Below, in pieces: positions 30,694-41,775 of a stretch of DNA of 64,000 nucleotides. Position numbers and translations under genes: made by a program. Location of the stretch: positions 56,780,429-56,844,428 of the forward strand of contig OX485804.1 of the NCBI GenBank assembly GCA_950295325.1. The letters are read 5' to 3'. Numbering within the stretch: position 1 is the stretch's first letter; each line of letters starts with the position of its first letter. Below the pieces are notes generated by a model. The model was not told where the DNA came from, did not search any database, and was given only the letters and a program-made list of their open reading frames with translations. This DNA comes from Polytrichum commune (lineage: Eukaryota; Streptophyta; Polytrichopsida; Polytrichales; Polytrichaceae).

Positions 30694-31242
30694 ATGAAGT
30701 CCATCACCCTCAAAGTTGGAGAGCCACATGAGGTCATTTTGGGAGATTCCCCTTTTTCCATGGAGCAAGCAACACGTGCACTAGTTGCTTTCCCAAATCC
30801 ATCCAATCAAGTTGTGCACAACCATCACCTTGTCCTAAAGGAAAAAAACCCCCAACCCAACTTGGACATCACATGTGAAGGATATTGGCTCCTAAATTCG
30901 GCTCCTATATTTGGGCAACACATAGAACCGCCTCCCAAAACAAGCAATGCCAAACTAACAAAAAACCCTACATGCTTGGAGTATGAAGTTTTTATATGTT
31001 ATTTTGGCCCACATGGTAGTGGGCACCACCCTACACTAATAGATACCTTCCATCCATGTAGATTGCCACCTAGTGGGTTGGGAACCCCATCAGAATATGA
31101 GGTGGGGACCCATCTTAGGTTGCATGAGCATTTAAGGGTTAAAGATCTTTTCAACGCACCATCATCCATCAATTTTTGGTCCAATAATTTGAACTTAATG
31201 AACTCCAAACTTCTTACACATTGTAATGACCTTCACATATGA
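30694..31242 (+). CDS. Hypothetical 182-codon frame, probably not a gene
   Basis: The longest uninterrupted frame outside the F-box-like cluster. It is rich in H, N, P and S, with no recognised domain, no signal peptide and no obvious splice neighbours. Its composition resembles that of the flanking AT-rich DNA more than that of the real genes here. It may be a chance frame or a piece of a decayed element. Confidence 0.2.
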   Translation: MKSITLKVGEPHEVILGDSPFSMEQATRALVAFPNPSNQVVHNHHLVLKEKNPQPNLDITCEGYWLLNSAPIFGQHIEPPPKTSNAKLTKNPTCLEYEVFICYFGPHGSGHHPTLIDTFHPCRLPPSGLGTPSEYEVGTHLRLHEHLRVKDLFNAPSSINFWSNNLNLMNSKLLTHCNDLHI

Positions 31243-32079
31243 CAAATGAGGTTGTATGACTAGTTGGGGCTCTTGAAGTTCAAGAAGACTCCCTAATCAT
31301 TAAATTTTATGTTTCTCTTAGAGTGATTTCTGCAAAATTATGAAAAGCATTACCGCAATACACATGTTCGATCCTTGAATCCAAAGTACTTCTAATTAGC
31401 ACTGATTTATTAAAATTGTACAAATTCTCAACCCCAGCTTGCAATTCTTTGAATTTATTTGAGGTACTAACATATGATGGTGAAGTATAACATATCCATT
31501 TTGAAAATTTCCTACATCAACTTTGCATCTACAAATTTGCAAATGGCCTCGATCTTCATCTTCTTCTTTTTACCAATGCACTATACGTAAGATCAATGTG
31601 AATAATAAGGGATTGAATTGAATTCTTGGAAGATGTAACAATAAGCATTAGATAGATAGATATAAACCCTAGTTCCATGAGAACAAACAATGAATGAAGA
31701 GTCTCTTTGCCCACAACCTACTGCCCTCCTTGGGAATGGGAAGCAATGAATAGTATCATGACGGAGGTACAATTTCACTTGAGGTACAATTTCACTTAAG
31801 ATATAGGGTTCGCAAACCTCACCAAGGAAATAAATAAATCCAATATTCACATGTAAGCATCGAGGAAAACAAATAAAAAGCAAGTGGTTGATAAATGGCT
31901 TCATGCATAGTCATTGATATCTTTGATCAACATTGATGTGTGCAACCAAAAATTCCATATTGGACATTGTGCAACAACAACAACAACAATATTCAATCTT
32001 ATTATTGGAATTTTAGCATTACCATATTTTCCACATGACTCCGTATGCATCACAAAGTGGGGAAGAACCATGGGTTCAC
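31243..32079. other. Intergenic with one dispersed repeat copy
   Basis: Holds a diverged relative of the 5.0-5.6 kb tandem repeat near 31616-31770 (TAGATAGATATAAA, then GAATGAAGAGTCTCTTTGCC). Nothing else was recognised. Confidence 0.55.
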
Positions 32080-32082
32080 TAA

Positions 32083-32479
32083 AGGCCGGTTCACACGGAG
32101 TCCCATATCCTAAGTCCCAAGTCACTTGAGGTCAATCCGTGCAATCTTAGCCATTGAGAGCATGAAAGTCGGAACTTACCACTTCACACAAGGTCCCAAT
32201 CCCTAAGTCCCAAGTATGACATGGATGCCCTACATGACAACACTTTTTGGAGGTGAAATTTGGGACTTGTGTTGAGAGTTCGGTCGAGCAAACTGCTAGA
32301 TCCAACTCTCAACACAAGTCCTATGAACATTTTATCATAAACTGATCAAGGTCCGACTCTAATGCTAACTAACCATATACTGCTGGGTCTTGAGGCTCAA
32401 AAATTGAGACATTGCCTCCACGTTGGGACTTGCCAACATGAGTGGGACTTGGAACTTGGGACCTTATGTAAACCAACCC
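32083..32479. mobile_element. Tourist-like (PIF/Harbinger) MITE with TAA target duplications
   Basis: The ends are inverted copies: AGGCCGGTTCACACGGAGTC on the left, and GGGTTGGTTTACATAAGGTC as the reverse complement of the right. TAA sits immediately outside both ends (32080-32082 and 32480-32482), which is the PIF/Harbinger target duplication. The 397-bp element has no coding capacity. Its centre carries a perfect 18-bp-arm hairpin (32263-32280 with 32304-32321, loop 23 bases). Confidence 0.75.
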
Positions 32480-33283
32480 TAAGTGGAACAATTATTGTGT
32501 CAAGACATTGCGGTAATGATCTCAATGGAGAACTTCTCTCCACTACATTTTTTCTCCTTGTGTTGTAATAGGCCATGCTAAACTAGTTTCTGAAAGTATT
32601 GTGTTCATTGAGTAATGTGGCCAGATTGTAAGGGTATATTAACTTGTGAATCTGTTGAAATTGAATGAAAATGAATGAGTAAATGAGGAGTAAATAACTA
32701 CACAATATGATCGTACGTATACCATTTGATTTCATTCTATGATAGATGTTTGATAGCACTATATGTAACTTCTCAAATACTGTAAAACCAGCAGAGTAAT
32801 TTTAGATGATACAAATCTTTCAAATGCTTTTGGAAATATTAGAGTTAATATCCTTAAAATGTCTAATAGAGAGTGAAACACATTGAGAAAATCTTGAGTT
32901 TCACAGGCAACTCTATCCTTGTATAGCTTGCCTCTCCCATGTTTGACCTTATAAGTAAACAATATGTTCAAAGAGCTTTTCTTCCTATTCTCAGTTTCAC
33001 GGGAGTTGGGTGCCAAGTTGGATTGTTCTCTCTTGAGAACATGTAAATTGAGTGTGGGAACTTGTAGAGAGTTGTGAGATTGGTGGGCTTGGCATGTCTA
33101 TGTCTGGAGTACATGTTGGAATCGGAGAATTTCCACCTAGCACATCATTGACAAAGATGCACCTCCAAATATGCAAGTTCTTAAAAGAAACCCCATTTGT
33201 TAGGGAAAATGTGCAACAATATGAACTGTCTTGGAGCTTTTCAAATGCTCTTAATGGCCAATACTTCTTAGACTAGACTCTCA

Positions 33284-33429
33284 CATAACATTACTTAGCT
33301 GATGAGTTGTGTTCATGGACTTGGTAGTAGACTCAACAATAAAGACAATGAATGTCGGAATCCCACTGCTTCAGACCGAATTTGAAGACATGGCAATTGA
33401 ACACATCTCATCAACTGAGTAATGTTATG
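33284..33429. repeat. Foldback with ~32-bp arms
   Basis: The left end CATAACATTACTTAGCTGAT and the reverse complement of the right end (CATAACATTACTCAGTTGAT) match over about 32 bp with three differences, separated by roughly 80 bases. No target duplication was found. It could be a small MITE or a hairpin small-RNA source. Confidence 0.7.
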
Positions 33430-35014
33430 CAATGTCAATGATGAAACGCTTAAGAAATAAACGTTTCTTAGCAAATGATTTCTCCCATACATAACTATTG
33501 AAATTGTCTATCACCCAAAAAATTTAGATCATGAAACTCCATGCATGATTATTGTTTACACTTGATGTGCTCACATCTCAAAAGAGATTTGGTTAATTTG
33601 ACCACTTCAAGATGAAATCATTTCTCATCGATTTAGAGTATTTGTCATGTCATCCAATCGTGTCAAGTTTCTCATCAAAATAATGAGATTTGTGATTTTG
33701 TAATCATGACAAAAAGTTCATAGTTTATACTTCTAAATTTACTGTGGAAAAACCAAAAACTATATATATGTATGTATGCCTAGGAGGTGAACTCTTCACG
33801 GAAAACCTAAATGAGCACAAAGACACCTGTAAAGGCTAATCCAAATAAGAGTTCAAATTTTCACTGATATATTAAAAAAACTTGTTGTTCACATGGTGAA
33901 CATTCTCAAGATCAATATGTACTTATTGTACAAGATTTTAGGATGTTGCATTTGGGTGGGGTATTGGTTTTAGCTCTCTCTACCATATAGCACTCTTACT
34001 AGCTTTGGCCACTTCACACCCACTTGAATAAAGGTGTCCGATCATTATAAATGATTGAATTCGAGCTACTTGGATTATACTGTATATCCCGAAGTTCCTC
34101 TACAGTAAACATGTTCTTCCTCGATGCCGCACTTAGTCAATTTTCTCATCGATGTTTGTTCCATATTCAATACAGATAGAATAGATTTTGATTCAAGAAA
34201 AAAATAATCCCTTTGTCATCATCTGCGCTCGACACTATTTGGACTTATATGCATACAAGCCAAATAGTTCCTTCGTTGTCGCCATACTAACCTGAAGGTT
34301 GCGAATATAAATGGTGAAGAAAGTCCTTGAAGTGAGACCTAGCCCTTGGTGAAGTTTGCTCATCTTAGAATAAAGAAAAGGAAGAGATGGGTGCACACGC
34401 ACCTCCATCTGAATTTGCTTAATTTAAAGTCCCTCCGTGAAGTCAAATGCATGCTGCACTCAAATGCAAAGTCACCTATTCATTTGATCCTTTGAAATGT
34501 TGATACTCTTGGTGACACAAAGAAAACTTGTAATTGAACGTCAAAAGGATCAAATGAGAGTTGTGGATCAAAATTAGGTGTATTGTTTGTTAGATATTGT
34601 GCATTCTCTGTAATCGTTTTAGTCCCTCAACCATGCTATGTTAGTTTGACTTAAGTTTACGTTTGAGTTTGCAGCTTTGATCAAAGTTGAAGCGTCTCTC
34701 ATTCACCTCTTTCATCTCTCTCGTTTGGTCAAATAATAAAAAACACCTTGAATATTTGACGTTGTGATTATTGGTCAAATATTCAATCCTGAGTTTCGAT
34801 GAGTCTAAGTCATCAAACCTTCCATTTTCTGTAATATGCATGCAACTTGTTTAGAAGTTCTACATTAGATCTCAAAGAAGTTGATGCACCTCAACTTGCA
34901 CTAGTGGACCTCCTATAACAAAATCCCATAAGTATTTCAAGAAAGGTAAACTCTATAGAGGTACCATGTCATCAAAAAAAAAAAACTACGCATAGCAAAT
35001 AATACTACCTACCC

Positions 35015-35046
35015 TCTCCTCCTCCTCCTCCTCCTCCTCCTCCTCC
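35015..35046. repeat. (CCT)n microsatellite
   Basis: About ten CCT units in AT-rich DNA. Confidence 0.9.
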
Positions 35047-36003
35047 CTCTTACTTTTGTCCTCCTTTCTCTCTCTTATGCATTCCTTGAGTTCTCCCTTG
35101 CCCTGATATATGTTGTGTTCAAGGTTCTAGTAAGTTTCAAGGAAAAAAGAAAAGACATGCAAGAAGCATTTAAATAAGCAAGGGAAAGCAAAGACCTACA
35201 ACTATCAATTAACACAAAAATAATCACATTGATAGCCTTGGTTGTCCACTGCATCCCTCAATTGTGTTTCAATGATCACAATTATTTGAGGAATGGGCAC
35301 ATGCCCTAAACCTTGGGGTTCACACATTGTTGGCCATACCGACCCACGTGGATGCACATAAGGGGTATTATCTAAATGTAACTTGGAATACAAAATACAC
35401 ATAGTTGTAGGGTATTAATTTTCTTCACTTTGTGGATACACTAAGTTCTTTTGAATGCAATAAAAGATGACATAAGGCTATGTTAGAGGTTATGAGTATC
35501 ATATTTTGGAATATATGTATGTTACATTTCAATATTTTTTCATTTTTCCAACTTGTGTAAAATACTTGAAACTATTTCTCACATATAAGTTTGTATGTAT
35601 CCTTTGATTTGTATATATTATATACTGAGTAGGAATTAATACATAGGGGTCTCGATTTAAGAGCAACACAGGCTTTTTCATTTCAACTTATGTGCACCCC
35701 CTTGGGGACCTAACAAGTCCCTAACATATTACTTCTGCTACCCTTATATCTCATACACAAGTTGCCCCTCGCTTCCGTTGATCGTTGCGATATAATTCGT
35801 AGACATTTACGAGGCTCGCCAATCTAATGGCTTGAAATGGAACGAGGCCCACATACTTTTTGTATGGAAGCCCACCTTGTATGAGGATGATCACGTGCGC
35901 GGAGTTCATAGACATATATTTGGGCAAGTTGACGACACGACATGACTCGGGATTCGCGCCCCACTTTAACTGAACAACAACTTCTTCAACTTCTTCCATG
36001 TGC

Positions 36004-36007
<4 letters not shown>

Positions 36008-36075
<68 letters not shown>
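36008..36075. repeat. (GA)n microsatellite
   Basis: About 34 uninterrupted GA units. Likely length-polymorphic. Confidence 0.95.
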
Positions 36076-36076
<1 letters not shown>

Positions 36077-36309
36077 CCAAGTTTTCAACAACTGCCGAAT
36101 CGATAACAGTCATGGAGGTACTTGTTGAGGAGGGAGGTTACTTAGATGGCAAGTTGAGATGCTGCTGCAAAGTGACACTTCGCATTCATGATCATCCAAC
36201 TGGGTCCTCCTTTTCGAGAGTTTGTCTTCACCATCAACCGGACCAGGTCTCCGTGACCCAAGATTCACCATGACTTCGGAGCTTTCGAGATTGCACATTG
36301 TTGGACTGG

Positions 36310-36322
<13 letters not shown>

Positions 36323-36347
<25 letters not shown>
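36323..36347. repeat. (GA)n microsatellite next to (TG)n
   Basis: A TG run (36310-36322) passes directly into a GA run. Confidence 0.9.
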
Positions 36348-36769
36348 AGCCAAGGCTGGTGGGAAAGCTTGATTGTTTGTAGTGCGTACGGTGGTGTTTA
36401 GGCTTTGATGGAAAAAAACGGAAAAAAAGGAAAATAAAATAAAATAAAATATATATCATTTTTCTTGGAGTTCATGATTGGAAACGCCCAAACTTCTGAC
36501 TGCTCGACCACTTCCTACATAAGCTCCAGGCCTGTCAGAGACCGTGACGCAGAAGACGTGGCCATACGGTCACTTTAACGCAGTCTTCTGTTACGAATCT
36601 AGCTGAGAGGAAAGGCCACATGAGTCCCTTACAGCAATCATTTCTTGAGACGTTTTGAGCCTCTCTTTTTCTTTCTTTATCTCTCCTTTTTTTTGGAGGG
36701 AGGGGAGGGGGGACTACATTCATGAGGCTCTCTGATACGAATCCATGTGGATTGAGTGGATGATGAGAT

Positions 36770-36976
36770 CAGTGTCTGGGGAGGATTTTGGAGCATTATC
36801 TGTCATCAAGGTCCGAGACTGTGTTTCCAAGTCCAACTGATTACATGTTGACATCGTCCGGTTTTTCTTCATTGATTTGAGGTATATTCCACGAATCCAT
36901 CTTAAACGACTGGCAACCGGTTATTTCTCAAACTCATGCGCATCATCATCTGTAACTAGCAATCGGTTCTCCCCAT
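36770..36976. repeat. Dispersed repeat family Y, copy 1
   Basis: Shares with 39168-39402 and 54415-54993 the ordered words TTACATGTTGACAT, TTTGAGGTATATTC, TTATTTCTCAAAC, CTGTAACTA and TTCTCCCC. It is non-coding and the most diverged of the three copies. Confidence 0.8.
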
Positions 36977-38431
36977 TCATTGGATGAGATTCAGATGCAT
37001 GTTCGAGTTGTTGAGCCTAACCATTCATATTACAATGAAGAAATTGGAATATTTGTGGGCGTGCTAGTAGTATTTCAGTATGACATGGAAGTCACCCCAA
37101 AATTTTGAATTTCAAAGGTCTGCATGCTCCAAAGTGCTCAGCACAGTCCAACCATGTGTGGCAAATTTGTGACTCCTGGCAATGCACATTTTTTGATATG
37201 AGAAGTTATTTGGAGTGAATGTGTTTCTTTTGTGGCCTTGTATGGCTAGGAGTGGTCATCTTATGCTGCATCATGGAACACCATAATCAATGTAAGGCAA
37301 ATGGGTTCTCCTTCACATCAGTGCACAAGCATCAAAAAAATAAATTTCCAGTCTAGTCATAAACATTTTGACATGGTCCCAACATAGGGGTAAATTGGAC
37401 AATATGAGAGCTAAATTTCTACATGGCATTCATTATATTAACCAAATTTTGTAGAGAGATTTATCAAATTATGATCACAACCACACACTATGGTCAGATT
37501 GTACCCTACAACATGTTACACGTGTAATATTGTCACCTAGATTACAAGAGATAGAGAAGAAAAAGACCCAAATAACCATTGCTCGTGTGAGAAAGCATAT
37601 TATGTTCACACATAAGTTAGGTATACTCAAAAGCAACATCAAACCTAAAGCCCAAGGTGGCAATAGCTGGGACATAATATGTGAGGGTCCTTAAATAATA
37701 AGACCATTTGACAGTTGATAATGGCTCCATCATAATGTATTACAAAGGTAGTATAGAAGACTTCAAAATAGGGGCTAGATTGAAAGTACTATAATGCTTG
37801 TTTAATCTACTCTAATACTTAATTTATACTATGAGATCTTATTATAATTATTAATAAGATGAAAAAAAATCCCATGGTCTGCACTAAGACCCCTAAAATA
37901 TAAAATACCTTACTATACAACTTGTTTATTTACGTACATGTTGATATAAATGGATTCATCTTGACTTTCACTTTATCAACATATGAAAGGTGCTAACTTA
38001 ATAATCAAATTGATGTCATTATAAAATGATATACAATTAGATAATTATGTATTATAATCCCAATTGTTGCCACCCCGGGATCTAAAGGCAACACTATATA
38101 TTACAATCATACGTTTGGGGCTTCCTAGGTATGATGGTGGTATATAGTGAACTAGTTCTAGGTTATGTGTTGGTTTTGAGTATGCTTAACTTAGAAATCA
38201 CTAACACACAACCACATTCTCCAATAGCCAATGAGACTTAAGATAGATGGTGCTAAAACCAACACCCTTAGGTGTTGCAAAATCAATACATATAGATTTT
38301 GAGAATGTTCAACACCTTCATTTTAGGCTTTGGTGTTGGATTTGGGTCATCTACAAATAAATTCCTTGAACCCTTATAACCTTGGTTACTTTAGACTTTT
38401 GCATCCTTTCCGGTAGGGTATGAAACACAAA
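36977..38431. other. Intergenic; no supported gene
   Basis: AT-rich DNA with short frames and no recognised structure. Confidence 0.5.
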
Positions 38432-39140
38432 ATTAGTGTAAGGTGATTGTCAATTCCAAATCATGTATGTAGCCATTATCCTCATAGTTTTTCAGAGCTC
38501 ATATGAATATCTCATCAATTATCAATGTGAAGATTTTCAAAGGTCATATAGAGCCCTCCCCCCATCCCAATTATGTTGGGTATTGAGCCTAGAATGATTG
38601 ACATAAATTTTTGAACACGTAGTCCAATCCCATTTTAAATATATGTCGTTTCGGTGTTTGTTCGTACATCCACACCTACCCACCCACCACTCTAATATAG
38701 TTGTCCAAACATTAAAAATGACCATGAAAGGCTTGCTTAACTTATCTTAACTTAGAGGCCATGAGCATGTGGTTGTTCACCCACATAAGGTAGACGTGCC
38801 TTAGATGGACATTTTTCTCTGAAGTTGCTCATAGGTGCAATCACTGCAACTAGTGCAAGATGATTAGCAATTCCAAATTGTGTTCCTCACCATTTGTCTC
38901 ATCCTTTGTGAAGCTCGTATGAATGGCTTATTCAATATCAAAACGAAGACTCTCATGCTCATCAAGTGGTCACATAGATTCCCCCCCCCCCCTTCATATT
39001 TCTTCTGAAACCTAGCATAATTAACATGTTTTGAACACGTAGTCCAATCTCTTTTAAACACATGTCTTCTTGGTGTACGTTCTTAATTCGATCCACACCT
39101 AACCCACATATCACTCAAATATAGATGCCCAAATTATTGC
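38432..39140. repeat. Tandem pair of ~290-bp repeats (418-bp spacing)
   Basis: The copy at 38432-38715 and the copy at 38850-39140 share GATTRNCAATTCCAAAT, a C-rich block, TTTGAACACGTAGTCCAATC, a CCACACCTAMCCCA block and a final YCAAAYATT. They are moderately diverged. The second contains a C12 run (38981-38992). Confidence 0.75.
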
Positions 39141-39167
39141 AACGTTGGAATTAGGCAATGCCTACAT

Positions 39168-39402
39168 CCAATGCCTGGGAAGTTTTTGGGCATGCATAGT
39201 GGGTCAAGATCCATGCGATTCTAAATCCAGCCGGTTACATGTTGACATAATCTTCCGGTTTTGCTTTCATTCATTTGAGGTATATTCCTCTATAGATTCC
39301 TCTAAAATGATCGGTTTCTCTCCTGAAGTCTCCAACTTCAACCGGTTATTTCTCAAACACAACCCGGTTACATCATCTGTAACTAACTGACAGTTCTCCC
39401 CG
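39168..39402. repeat. Dispersed repeat family Y, copy 2
   Basis: Carries the uninterrupted form of the site into which a hAT-type element inserted in copy 3 (here GGGAAGTTTTTGGGCATGCA, then TAGTGGGTCAAGATCC), and so serves as an empty-site reference. Confidence 0.85.
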
Positions 39403-40860
39403 GACACTGGTCTGTGTTCTGGAAACACTACATTAATGAACTGGATAGAAGACAATATAAGGAGTTACGCTGGCCCTGAGTATCAGGTGATTGAAATTTG
39501 AGAGTACTCAGAAGATTCCTGTTCAAAGACTGAAAGCCGCAGATCACGCAGACAAACATGTACCCTGGTAACCGATATTCTGTGCATGTGTACGTGATAG
39601 TTTGTATGAGCCTTAGAAAAACTCGAATAAATTTTTCAACAAAAATTCACTAAGATATGAGATCAAAACTATTTTCAACACAAGCGATTTCAAAGAGGAA
39701 AATGAAATTACGGTCATGTGTTATAAACAGTGCTAATCATATTAGGAGAAAAGGGTTGTTGGAGAGGGCAGTGCATGTGGATTAGAGGTTCCGGGAACAA
39801 AGGCAAAAATCTAAGTATTTGAGACAAAAATCTAAGGATGCTCAAGGCAACAATCCTTCTGAGGTGTAGAAATCCAAGCGCTCCCATACCATTCTGTTTG
39901 TGTCCGAATTCTTCCATATGTTTCCGTCGCAAATGCGCCTTTTCTGCCTACAAAAGCCCCTTTCGTCCCACAAGGTCTCTCCAAAACGTTGAAGAGAAAA
40001 ATCCATTTAAGATTTTTCAATACACGCAGAATATGTTTGAATGTAGGTGATTTATGCGAGCTCAAATCTCCTAATATGTCGTCTTACATATACGTAGACT
40101 CCATTCGGAAGAATCATAAATGAAATGGATACATAGGTCAGTTGTAGATGGATTTTTTAAGTTAGATGGATAATTCCATTTTTAGCCGATTGTGTCAGAA
40201 GTGATCGAATCCAAAATTCGTTCATCATTAAGTGCACTCTTTGAACTGGTCAAATATTTTAACGCATTTGAAGATTTGAGTTCAAAACATGAGATGATTG
40301 TCTCTACATGCAAACACATGCTTAGTGTATTGATCTTCAATGTCAAAACGCATGAATATGGATTTTTATTTTCTCCTTGACATATAAGATAATGTACTAA
40401 ATAAGATTGCTAACAATTAATTCTCGAAAACATGATGTGAAGACTTGGTGAAGACTAGTAGACATGATGTAGATAGGTCATACATTGACCCCCCCCCCCC
40501 TTAGACCATTAACGGTTAATAAGTACATATTACAACGAAGAATACTACGGAATTATACTTAGATGGCGACCAATGACAAAATCTCTTGCCCGAAATGACC
40601 TGTGGGTACAAATTTTGAGGTTCCATACGAACGTACCCTCAAACCCTCCCAAAGAATGCAATTGGATGGCATAGAGTTGAAAGTTCAAAGGACGAGTGGG
40701 ACCGGGTGATGGGCGTTGGAAACAATACACAAGAGGCTATGTGTGATTCCAATTTCCGGTAGAGCTCGGTCAAAGCATGCCAAAACAACGGAAGAAGGAG
40801 CTTGCCAAAAGGAACATCATCAAGACTAGCCCGGTCTTATCTTGTAGGGTGGGAGATTTT
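39403..40860. other. Intergenic; no supported gene
   Basis: Short frames. A poly(C) run at 40489-40500. Confidence 0.5.
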
Positions 40861-41446
40861 TGGGCAAACTTACACACAACATATACGTAGTTGGGCGGCG
40901 GCAACATGCTTGAGCTTCCCACTCATGACCATGTAAACTCATCCACCACAGAGGAAGAGGCTCTAGTGATGATAGAATCTCTTTTTTAATAGGCAAATTG
41001 TGTCCGATTGGCCCCGCACGAATGATTCGGGATTAGGTACTAAGCTCAATACTCTCCAAGTACAGTTCAACTCGTTATTAGGCACCCGATAATGGTCATT
41101 ACATGGACAACGGCCGAGCAACAAGTTATCGGAAGTTGGGGAGGTTTTGGTTTGGGCAAACTTACACACAATGCACACCTAGTTGGGCGGTGGCAACATG
41201 CTTGAGCTTCTCACTGACCATGTAAATTCATCCATCACGGATGAAGGGGTTTCCGTATAAAGAACATCTTCTTTAACATGCAAGTTGTGGCCATTTTGTT
41301 CAAGTGTGGGTCCGACACGACTGATTCGAGATTAGACACTAATCTTATTACTACCAAGGTCAAATTGAATCATTTTTAGGCATTAGATGACAATCATTAT
41401 GTGGATCTGGCCGAGTGACAAATGGCCATGAGTTGAATCGACCTCA
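40861..41446. repeat. Tandem duplication, 292-bp period
   Basis: Copies begin at 40861 and 41153 with TGGGCAAACTTACACACAA and share GCAACATGCTTGAGCTTC, GATTCGRGATTAG and CGGCCGAG-type words to the end. A minus-strand frame crosses the junction (41178-40963) but is broken in the sister copy, so it does not support a gene. Confidence 0.85.
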
Positions 41447-41571
41447 TGACCATTATCTAACCTTTTTTTCATCAAAAGAAGACCGTGCACATCATTGAAG
41501 AAATTTGCAACTAATATGTTACATTGTATAACAACTTGCACATAAGGTTGGCATGTTATAAGTGCGATTCA

Positions 41572-41775
41572 TCCTAAGAACCTTTGGTTGGAGGGCATAA
41601 TAATCTTGTCTCTATGACAATTACGTAATCTCAAGTTTTAAAATAGTCACGCGTGATTTCACCTTCCGGATGGATGGATGGATGAATGAATGACTGATTT
41701 AACATCAATCATATGGTGCATGGGAAGCTCATGCCCCGCAACATCATTCCTGTGGCTCTTTTCCGTGAAGAAAAA
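41572..41775. repeat. Repeat family W, isolated copy
   Basis: Shares GGAGGGCATAATA, CACCTTCC-GATGGATGGA, GGAAGCTCATG and CTTTTCC words, in order, with the tandem array at 45655-46462. Confidence 0.75.

Larger units (their letters stand above)
33430..36769. other. Intergenic; simple repeats only
   Basis: No supported gene. It includes a CCT-type microsatellite (35015-35046), a long GA microsatellite (36008-36075), and TG/GA at 36310-36347. A minus frame at 35751-36113 is partly made by the GA repeat. Its part outside the repeat (about 80 codons) reads fairly protein-like but is not recognised. Confidence 0.55.

Noticed and set aside
35998..36273. Frame with alternating Arg-Glu residues
   Set aside because: Produced by the (GA)n microsatellite.
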